From Candidatus Aenigmatarchaeota archaeon (GTDB lineage Archaea > Aenigmatarchaeota > Aenigmatarchaeia > QMZP01): a DNA stretch of 14,019 nt. The notes below the pieces were generated by a model. It ran no database searches, was not told the DNA's origin, and saw nothing but the letters and a program-made list of their open reading frames with translations. The translations under genes and the position numbers were made by a program. Shown piece after piece: positions 1 to 5,008 of the stretch. The DNA lies in the NCBI GenBank assembly GCA_015520105.1, contig WAQT01000056.1, positions 1 to 14,019 on the forward strand. The letters run 5' to 3'. Every line of letters begins with the position of its first letter. Positions within the stretch are counted from its first letter, which is position 1.

Positions 1-42
1 CGTACACGCTTTTGAGGAAGGCGGAAGCCTCCTGTAAAAGGG

Positions 43-101
43 TGTGCGGCAGCTGTCTTTCCGTGAACGCTTTAGCGCGTTTACCTGCGCTAAAGGGTTC
101 G
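43..101. repeat. 59-bp direct repeat, copy 1
   Basis: This copy is identical over all 59 bp to 122-180, at a period of 79 bp. The copies are separated by a 20-bp spacer (102-121) and the identity stops sharply at both ends. Each copy contains a strong inverted repeat. In this copy CTTTAGCGC (70-78) pairs with GCGCTAAAG (87-95) around an 8-nt loop; after one G/G mismatch, GAAC (65-68) pairs with GTTC (97-100). No coding potential is evident. It may be the body of a structured RNA, part of an intron or insertion in the neighbouring tRNA, or the edge of a longer repeat array beyond the left window edge. Function is unknown. Confidence 0.93.
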
Positions 102-121
102 GAAGCGTGAGCTCCCGTTGT

Positions 122-180
122 TGTGCGGCAGCTGTCTTTCCGTGAACGCTTTAGCGCGTTTACCTGCGCTAAAGGGTTCG
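122..180. repeat. 59-bp direct repeat, copy 2, abutting the tRNA
   Basis: This is the exact second copy of 43-101. Its right end (180) touches the last recognisable base of the minus-strand tRNA-Cys (181, position A58 of the tRNA). The hairpin arms here are 149-157 and 166-174, with outer arms 144-147 and 176-179. The last 7 bp, GGGTTCG (174-180), also form an inverted repeat with the tRNA T-arm CGAACCC (182-188) around one base. The insert therefore carries, in opposite orientation, the same 7 bases as the T-arm it interrupts. Confidence 0.93.
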
Positions 181-246
181 TCGAACCCGGTTAACCCGCT
201 CTCAGCATTTCTGCAGGCGGGCGCGTAGCCGTTCCGCCACCTCCGC
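181..246 (-). tRNA. tRNA-Cys(GCA), 5' part only: interrupted in the T-loop
   Basis: Reading the minus strand from 246, canonical tRNA numbering fits throughout. The acceptor 5' strand is GCGGAGG (246-240), then T8 and G9. A 3-bp D-stem pairs 237-235 with 225-223, with a D-loop of the type seen in archaeal tRNA-Cys. The anticodon stem CCCGC (221-217) pairs with GCGGG (199-195), and the anticodon GCA is at 214-212. The T-stem 5' strand CCGGG (190-186) is followed by TTCGA (185-181). Two things are odd. The anticodon loop is 17 nt instead of 7, as expected for a roughly 10-nt intron after position 37. After A58 no T-stem or acceptor 3' strand (CCCGG, CCTCCGC) follows; the 59-bp repeat begins there. 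The 3' part may lie beyond the left edge (long T-loop intron or split gene) or be lost (pseudogene). Identity as Cys is strong; functionality is uncertain. Confidence 0.8.
201..210 (-). other. Probable 10-nt intron in the tRNA-Cys anticodon loop
   Basis: Between G37 (211) and the expected A38 (200) there are 10 extra nucleotides, at the canonical archaeal tRNA intron position 37/38. The segment can fold as CAG (213-211) with CTG (204-202). This leaves 3 unpaired bases on each side next to the anticodon stem, resembling a relaxed bulge-helix-bulge. It is at the very short end for archaeal tRNA introns. The exact boundary is ambiguous by one base, because A flanks both sides. Confidence 0.5.
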
Positions 247-261
247 AACCATATATTGGCT

Positions 262-275
262 CGTATTATTTAAAT
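262..275 (-). promoter_or_regulatory. TATA-like box for the tRNA-Cys
   Basis: On the minus strand the sequence AATTTAAATAATAC is centred about 24 bp upstream of the first tRNA base (246). This is the spacing expected of an archaeal TATA box for a tRNA with no leader. It overlaps the stop codon of cbf5 (TAA, 272-270). A good promoter argues that the tRNA locus is transcribed despite its interrupted body. Confidence 0.5.
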
Positions 276-890
276 TGGCAGGGTCTCGTTATCTGTAGTC
301 ATGTTCGCTATCTTCTCGAGGGGAACAAGACCCTTTCCCGGATTCCTCTCAAGCCCATCAAGCGTAACAGCCCTTTCCACCCTTATTTTCCCAATCGCGG
401 TTCTCCTCAGTGACACCATGTTAGCCCCTGTTCCGAGCCTCTCCCCAATGTCATGGCAGAGCTTCCTGATGTACGTTCCTGCCTCGCATCTCGCCTTCAG
501 CTTCACCTTCCTTCCGTCAAATGAGAGAATCTCTATGGAGTAAACCCTTCTCCTCCTCGGGACTCGAGAGACCGCGCTCCTTCTCGGAGGGGTCTGCTCT
601 ATCTCTCCCACGAAACTCCTGATAACCCTCTCCAGATCCTTCCTTCCTGCCTTCCTGTGGAGAAGCATCCCGACCTCGTACTCCTTGTCAAGCCTCTCAA
701 AGAGAGAGACCTTCTTCACCGCCCCGTCGAGAAGAATTATGAGGAGCCCTGTCGCTCCGGGGTCAAGGGTCCCTGTGTGGCCCGCCTTCGCTGCCCCCAC
801 AATTTCCTTCACCCTGACAGCCGCATCTGAACTTCTCATTCCCTCAGGCTTGTCAAGCAGAACCGCGAAATCCCCTTTCATTATCGGCAC
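270..890 (-). CDS. cbf5: Cbf5/TruB-family tRNA/rRNA pseudouridine synthase, short form without PUA
   Basis: The protein isomerises specific uridines to pseudouridine in RNA. Archaeal Cbf5 is the catalytic subunit of H/ACA RNPs and can also make tRNA Psi55. The catalytic loop HTGTLDPGATG is present; its Asp is the nucleophile (residue 43 from the GTG start). The segment CEAGTYIRKLCHDIGE, followed by a GxGAxMxxLRRT-like stretch, is typical of Cbf5 rather than bacterial TruB. At about 206 aa it is much shorter than usual archaeal Cbf5 (about 330 aa). It lacks the N-terminal extension and the C-terminal PUA domain, and the tRNA promoter follows the stop directly, so no PUA can be encoded downstream. 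The start is chosen as GTG at 890, preceded by GAGGG. ATG at 881 and TTG at 905 are alternatives. It is divergent from the ribosomal protein genes. Confidence 0.85.
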   Translation of the reverse strand: MPIMKGDFAVLLDKPEGMRSSDAAVRVKEIVGAAKAGHTGTLDPGATGLLIILLDGAVKKVSLFERLDKEYEVGMLLHRKAGRKDLERVIRSFVGEIEQTPPRRSAVSRVPRRRRVYSIEILSFDGRKVKLKARCEAGTYIRKLCHDIGERLGTGANMVSLRRTAIGKIRVERAVTLDGLERNPGKGLVPLEKIANMTTDNETLPI

Positions 891-908
891 CGTTCCCTCA
901 ACCAAAGC

Positions 909-920
909 TTATATATATAA
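909..920. promoter_or_regulatory. Palindromic TATA element between cbf5 and L39e
   Basis: TTATATATATAA is a perfect 12-bp palindrome in the short divergent region. Its centre lies about 24 bp from the cbf5 GTG start (890) on the minus strand, which would give a nearly leaderless cbf5 transcript. It lies about 48 bp from the L39e ATG on the plus strand. A second AT-rich motif, CTTAAAT near 932-938, could instead serve L39e. Assignment rests on position and composition only. Confidence 0.5.
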
Positions 921-962
921 ATCCATATTATCTTAAATCCATGCATCAGTCGGAATGATATC

Positions 963-1130
963 ATGTCAAGAAACAAGCCGCTTGGAAAGAAGATAAAGAC
1001 CATTGCAAGGGGAAAGATAAGGTCCGCCCCCAGATGGGCAGACATCCGGAAATTCGGCCTGAAGAGGGCGAGGACCAGAAGGATAAGGGTCAGGGTGAGG
1101 TCCTGGAGAAGGGACAAGATGAAGGTGTAG
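963..1130 (+). CDS. rpl39e: 50S ribosomal protein L39e
   Basis: This is a 55-aa, very basic protein of the large ribosomal subunit lining the peptide exit tunnel, found in archaea and eukaryotes. It begins MSRNKPLGKK and contains the family hallmark PRWADIRKFG in the middle, then a run of Arg/Lys ending RSWRRDKMKV. Its length matches the usual 50-52 aa closely. Translation was read directly from the ATG at 963 to TAG at 1128-1130. L31e begins 1 nt after the stop, the standard archaeal L39e-L31e pair, so the two are co-transcribed. Confidence 0.95.
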   Translation: MSRNKPLGKKIKTIARGKIRSAPRWADIRKFGLKRARTRRIRVRVRSWRRDKMKV

Positions 1131-1131
1131 C

Positions 1132-1638
1132 ATGGCAGAGTCAAAAGAAAGGATTTACACCATCCCTCTGAGAAGGGAGTGGCTGAAGGCGAGGAAGAAC
1201 TACAGGGCATGCAGGTCTGTGAGCGCGGTGAAGGCGTTCCTCTCAAGGCACATGAAGTCCGACAGCGTAATGATATCCGAGTCCCTCAATCAGTTTCTAT
1301 GGAAAAGGGGAGTGCACAAACCCCCTTCGAGGATACGGGTGAAGGTATCTCTTGACGACGAGGGCAGGATAAGGGCAATGCTCCCTGAGGAGAAGATGGA
1401 AACCGATAAGAAGGAATCCAAGCCCCCGGAAAAGACCGAAAAGGAGAAACCGGAACAAACCGTTCGCGAGAAGGAGCAGAAGCCCGAAGCAACAAAGAAG
1501 GAAAGCCCGGATGAAAAAGCAGCAAGCGAAACCAAAAAGGAAGCGGAAAATATCGGACAGGAACTAAAGAAATCAGCATCTGACACGAAGAAACCTGAGC
1601 CAGAACCAAACGCTGAAAAAACAAAGAAGAAAGAATAA
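1132..1638 (+). CDS. rpl31e: 50S ribosomal protein L31e with long acidic/basic C-terminal tail
   Basis: Residues 1-88 are the normal L31e core (ERIYTIPLRREW near the start, then SVSAVKAFLSRHMKSD and the region around RIRVKVSLDDEGRIRAMLPEE). L31e sits on the large subunit near the exit tunnel. Residues 89-168 form an 80-aa tail made almost entirely of Lys, Glu, Pro, Ala and Ser with no hydrophobic core, so it is predicted to be disordered. Ordinary archaeal L31e is about 80-100 aa, so the tail nearly doubles the protein. The ATG at 1132 follows L39e by 1 nt, with a GAAGGTG Shine-Dalgarno inside the L39e end. No frameshift is evident: the frame stays open to TAA at 1636-1638 and taw2 starts 4 nt later. 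Confidence 0.95.
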   Translation: MAESKERIYTIPLRREWLKARKNYRACRSVSAVKAFLSRHMKSDSVMISESLNQFLWKRGVHKPPSRIRVKVSLDDEGRIRAMLPEEKMETDKKESKPPEKTEKEKPEQTVREKEQKPEATKKESPDEKAASETKKEAENIGQELKKSASDTKKPEPEPNAEKTKKKE

Positions 1639-1642
1639 AGGC

Positions 1643-2509
1643 ATGAAGAGGATTGGAAGGTTCAGGGACATGCTCGCGTCTTCTCTCAGCATACCCGAGG
1701 AGAGACAATCCTCTCTCCCGTCGGGATTCCAGAGGATAGGAAGCATAGCCATCCTCAACCTGAAACCGGACGCAATGGAACACTCAAGGGAAATCGCGAA
1801 CCTGATTCTAAAAAGATTCAGATACATAAAGACGGTGTGCCTCAGGTCAGGCCCGGTCAGCGGAGAGTTGAGAAAGCCCTCCCTCTCCGTGATTGCCGGG
1901 GAGGACACCACACTCACGCTCCATAGAGAAAACAACTGCCTTTTCAGAGTAGATGTCGCAAAGGTGATGTTCTCAAAGGGAAACCTCCATGAGAGGGCCA
2001 GAATCCCCAGGCTTGTGAAGGACGGGGAGACAGTCGCGGACCTCTTCGCGGGCATCGGCTACTTCTCCATCCCGGTAGCGAAGCTCTCCAACCCTTCGAG
2101 GGTCTATGCGATAGAGAAGAACCCGGAATCCTTCTCCCTCCTGAAGGAGAACATAAAGCTCAACAAGCTCCGCAACATAATCCCGATAAAGGGAGACAAC
2201 AGAGAGGTCTCTCTGGAGAATGTTGCGGACAGGGTGATAATGGGCTACCTTCCGGGAACAGAGGAGTATCTCGGTTCCGCGATGAAGGTTTTGAAACCGG
2301 AGGGAGGGACGATACACTACCACAACACCTATCACAGGTCGGAGATTCAGAAGCTTCCTGTCAGGGAGCTGAAAGAGTCAGCCTCAATACATGGATACAC
2401 CCTCCTCCGTTCCTCTCTCAGAATCGTGAAGGAATACGCGCCGGGAATATATCATGTTGTCATGGACGCTGTGCTCAGGCCAAAGCTCGGCGCTTCTTCC
2501 AGTGACTGA
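1643..2509 (+). CDS. taw2: tRNA-Phe wyosine aminocarboxypropyltransferase Taw2 (TYW2/Trm5c family)
   Basis: Taw2 transfers the 3-amino-3-carboxypropyl group of S-adenosylmethionine to C7 of 4-demethylwyosine at position 37 of tRNA-Phe. The 288-aa length suits the family. The Rossmann motif DLFAGIGYFSIP (133-144) is the AdoMet-binding loop; IEKNPES follows at the second strand. The segment DNRE...ADRVIMGYLPGTEEYL (185-210) has the MGY form typical of Taw2 where Trm5 methylases have NLP. IHYHNT (234-239) and YAPGIYHVVMD near the C terminus are further Taw2 signatures. It is third in the L39e-L31e transcription unit. Its end overlaps the convergent RuBisCO gene by 35 nt. Trm5b (m1G37 methylase) is the main alternative but fits less well. 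Confidence 0.88.
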   Translation: MKRIGRFRDMLASSLSIPEERQSSLPSGFQRIGSIAILNLKPDAMEHSREIANLILKRFRYIKTVCLRSGPVSGELRKPSLSVIAGEDTTLTLHRENNCLFRVDVAKVMFSKGNLHERARIPRLVKDGETVADLFAGIGYFSIPVAKLSNPSRVYAIEKNPESFSLLKENIKLNKLRNIIPIKGDNREVSLENVADRVIMGYLPGTEEYLGSAMKVLKPEGGTIHYHNTYHRSEIQKLPVRELKESASIHGYTLLRSSLRIVKEYAPGIYHVVMDAVLRPKLGASSSD

Positions 2510-3710
2510 GGGCATCCCTGAGTTCCCTGTGCGTCTTCGCATACTCCCCTAGGGGAATTCCTTCCATGAAGGAGTCCACAGCCTGCCTCAGCGCCCTTGC
2601 TCCTGCTTCCGGTCCATGGGGATGGCCCCAGAGACCTCCGCCTGCTGTGAATATGATATCCGTTCCCAGCATCCCGAGCATCTTCGGAATCACGCCGGGA
2701 TGAAGCCCTCCGGAAGCTATCGGAAACACCCTCTTCAGGCCGTGCCATCTGGAACGAAGGAAATCGTCAATCTCCACCACCTCCTTCCTGCCTCCGTGCA
2801 TCTTCCCCACAACCGTTCCTGTGTGCAGGGCAGTAACTCCAGCAAGCCGCGCAATCTTCGCAATCACCTTCATGGACACTCCATGCTCCGGGTCCCTGGT
2901 GAAAGCTGCGTGCATTGCCCTGTGCGCGTGTATCGCAAGGCCTAGTTTCTGTTCCCTCATGAACTGAACCCCTGACCACCCGCACGTGAGTATGTCTATC
3001 ATCATGCACTTGCCCCCGAGTTCCTTTATCATCTCCGCCCTCTTCAGCATAACATGCGACGGGCCCGTTATATTGCAGGCATACACCACCTGCCTTCCTG
3101 TCTCGGACCTCACCCTGTCCGCAGCGTCAAGCATCCTGCTCACCCTCTCCTCGAACCTGTTGAATGACATCGAGGTGAGGTTCTCGTCGTCCTTGGTGTA
3201 GTCCAGCCCCGCGGAATACACCCTGTATGCAAGACCTGCCTGTTCCCTCGCAGAGAGGCCGAGCTTGGGCTTGAATATCGTGCCTATTACGGGCCTCCCC
3301 CTTATTCCCGTAATCCTCCTGAGGTCCTCCATCCCGACCTCTGGTCCGGGAAAAGACCTTGCATATCTCCTTGGGAACTCTATGTCCTCGAGCCTGAGCT
3401 TGTCGAGAATCTTCATCCCGAAGATGTTTCCGGCCACGGAGCTGAGGAGCTGCGGTATGTTTCCGGGCTCGAACAGCTCAAAGGGATAAGAAACCTTCAC
3501 CCTTCTTCCCGATATGGAGAAGGCCTTTGCCGATATCCTCTCCATCCTCCTGTTCGCTGTGGTGAGCCCTGTCCACGTTCCTGTGGAGCTTTCCAGCGCG
3601 ACGTTCTCCGCAGCCTTCCTTATGGACACGCCCTTTGCTGGCCTCACGATAAATTCGCACACAATCTCGTCCTTGCCGGGAGAGTGGGAGAGGTCAAGAT
3701 ATTCAACCAT
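2475..3710 (-). CDS. rbcL: Form III ribulose-1,5-bisphosphate carboxylase/oxygenase
   Basis: Archaeal form III RuBisCO carboxylates ribulose bisphosphate formed from AMP and nucleosides (AMP phosphorylase, ribose-1,5-bisphosphate isomerase, RuBisCO). All key active-site residues can be placed: ESSTGTWT (E40), N95, FKPKLG (K147, K149), the carbamylated lysine motif KDDEN (K173, D175, E176), HAHRAMHAAF (H263, R264), loop 6 GKMHGG (K303), ASGGLHPG (S333) and AGGGLWGHPHG (G357-359). It is therefore expected to be active rather than a RuBisCO-like protein. At 411 aa it is shorter than typical form III (about 425-445). The clearest loss is the stretch between loop 6 and the SGG motif. The start is ATG at 3710, 20-30 bp from a TATA-like box; the transcript is probably leaderless. 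No other gene of the AMP pathway is in the window. Confidence 0.95.
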   Translation of the reverse strand: MVEYLDLSHSPGKDEIVCEFIVRPAKGVSIRKAAENVALESSTGTWTGLTTANRRMERISAKAFSISGRRVKVSYPFELFEPGNIPQLLSSVAGNIFGMKILDKLRLEDIEFPRRYARSFPGPEVGMEDLRRITGIRGRPVIGTIFKPKLGLSAREQAGLAYRVYSAGLDYTKDDENLTSMSFNRFEERVSRMLDAADRVRSETGRQVVYACNITGPSHVMLKRAEMIKELGGKCMMIDILTCGWSGVQFMREQKLGLAIHAHRAMHAAFTRDPEHGVSMKVIAKIARLAGVTALHTGTVVGKMHGGRKEVVEIDDFLRSRWHGLKRVFPIASGGLHPGVIPKMLGMLGTDIIFTAGGGLWGHPHGPEAGARALRQAVDSFMEGIPLGEYAKTHRELRDALSHWKKRRALA

Positions 3711-3720
3711 GTATATATAC
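3711..3720 (+). promoter_or_regulatory. TATA-like box for aCPSF2
   Basis: GTATATATAC, a 10-bp palindrome, lies about 33 bp upstream of the aCPSF2 ATG at 3749 and directly against the RuBisCO start codon (3708-3710). At this position it can serve only the plus-strand gene, since it is too close to the RuBisCO ATG. Confidence 0.5.
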
Positions 3721-3730
3721 TATGCTAACC

Positions 3731-3739
3731 AATATTTAT
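3731..3739 (-). promoter_or_regulatory. TATA-like box for RuBisCO
   Basis: On the minus strand ATAAATATT is centred about 25 bp upstream of the RuBisCO ATG, predicting a leaderless RuBisCO mRNA. It lies downstream of the aCPSF2 box on the plus strand, so the two divergent promoters cross over each other. Confidence 0.5.
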
Positions 3740-3748
3740 GGGAAAGGG

Positions 3749-4996
3749 ATGGTTGGAATAACGTTTCTTGGCGGAGCGAGGGAAGTCGGAAGGATGGGAA
3801 TACTTCTCGAATCCAGGGAATCGAGGATTCTCTGGGAATACGGAGTGAACGTCCAGACCATGGACGTTCCGACAGACCCGGGAACAAACCTTGACGGAGT
3901 CTTCGTCACGCACGCCCATCTTGACCATTCCGGATGCGTTCCTGTTCTCTACAAGGAAGGCTACAAGGGAAACGTATACGCCACCCCTCCAACCTTCGAG
4001 CTTATGTCGCTTCTGCTAAGGGATGCCGTGAAGGTCCAGAAGAAGAAAGGACTCCAGCCGCAGTTCCTTCCGCACGACATAGAGAAGACCGAGAGGATGA
4101 GAAAGACTATAAAATTCGGACAAACCCTTGAGTTCGGGAGAGATTCTGTCACCGCGTACAGCGCAGGCCATATCCCCGGAGCCGCCTCTTACCTTTTCGA
4201 AAGCGAAGGAAAAAGGATACTCTTCACAGGAGACATCAAATTCATAGGAACGAAGCTTGTCGGCCCAGCGTTCTCCGGATACAAAGACATAGACGTCCTG
4301 ATAACTGAGTCCACGTACTCCTACAAAAACCACCCGGACAGGGAGGAAACGCTCGACAAACTCAGGGAGGCTGTCCAGGAGACCCTCTACAATAATGGCA
4401 TAGCTCTTCTTCCTGCCTTCGCTGTCGGAAGGACGCAGGAGCTTCTCATCAATCTCTCCGACCTGGGCTTCTCCATATACCTTGACGGCATGGGTATAGA
4501 GGCAACGGACAGGATGCTCGCGCATCCCAAATACCTGAGCAACCCCTCGCTCCTGCGAAGGGCGTTCAGCAGGGCGCACAAGATAGAGAGGCAGAGCGAG
4601 AGGAACAGGATAGTGAAGAAGCCCTGCGTGATAATCACCACAGCAGGCATGATGAACGGCGGGCCTGTGAGCTTCTATATGAAGAAGCTCCATGACAGGG
4701 AGGACTGCTCCCTCCTCCTTACAGGCTACATGGTTGAGGGAACGGTCGGAAGGACCCTTATGGACACCGGGAGATATATGAATGGAGAGATAGATGTGGA
4801 GCCTAAGATGAGGATGGAGTTCTTCGACCTCTCAGCGCACACGGACAGGCAGCACATCATAGAGTTCATAGAGAAGACCGAGCCGAAGAGGATCATGCTC
4901 GTTCACGGAGACCACAACCCTGAGTTCGAGAAGTTCCTCAGGTCAAGGGGCTTCGACGCCCACGCTCCGAGAATGGGGGAGAGTGTAGAAGTCTAG
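3749..4996 (+). CDS. aCPSF2-type beta-CASP metallo-beta-lactamase ribonuclease
   Basis: This is a 415-aa archaeal relative of the eukaryotic mRNA 3'-end nuclease CPSF73, without N-terminal KH domains, hence aCPSF2-like rather than aCPSF1. Members of this group are RNA nucleases that act on RNA ends and in RNA turnover. Metallo-beta-lactamase motifs are THAHLDHSG (54-62), SAGHIPGAAS (H141) and FTGDIKFIG (D162). The beta-CASP motifs follow: A, TEST (E187); B, LSAHTD (H364); C, LVHGDHN (H386). All metal ligands are present, so it should be active. An in-frame ATG at 3722 would add 9 residues, but ATG at 3749 gives the usual N terminus MVGITFLGGAREVG and suits the TATA box at 3711-3720. It ends 12 bp from the convergent unknown gene. 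Confidence 0.92.
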   Translation: MVGITFLGGAREVGRMGILLESRESRILWEYGVNVQTMDVPTDPGTNLDGVFVTHAHLDHSGCVPVLYKEGYKGNVYATPPTFELMSLLLRDAVKVQKKKGLQPQFLPHDIEKTERMRKTIKFGQTLEFGRDSVTAYSAGHIPGAASYLFESEGKRILFTGDIKFIGTKLVGPAFSGYKDIDVLITESTYSYKNHPDREETLDKLREAVQETLYNNGIALLPAFAVGRTQELLINLSDLGFSIYLDGMGIEATDRMLAHPKYLSNPSLLRRAFSRAHKIERQSERNRIVKKPCVIITTAGMMNGGPVSFYMKKLHDREDCSLLLTGYMVEGTVGRTLMDTGRYMNGEIDVEPKMRMEFFDLSAHTDRQHIIEFIEKTEPKRIMLVHGDHNPEFEKFLRSRGFDAHAPRMGESVEV

Positions 4997-5008
4997 AAAG
5001 CAACCGGT

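Noticed and set aside
1..42. Small hairpin (AGGC-GGAA-GCCT) at the left edge as part of the missing tRNA 3' half
   Set aside because: It contains neither the CCCGG nor the CCTCCGC strand needed to pair with the 5' half.
43..180. CRISPR array from two direct repeats with a 20-bp spacer
   Set aside because: The repeat is 59 bp, longer than normal CRISPR repeats, and the spacer is only 20 bp. Only two copies are visible, one abuts a tRNA, and no cas genes are present.
43..180. H/ACA guide RNAs encoded next to cbf5 (each repeat ends near an ACA on the minus strand)
   Set aside because: The ACA lies too far (about 20 nt) from the hairpin base, and no pseudouridylation pocket or kink-turn could be drawn.
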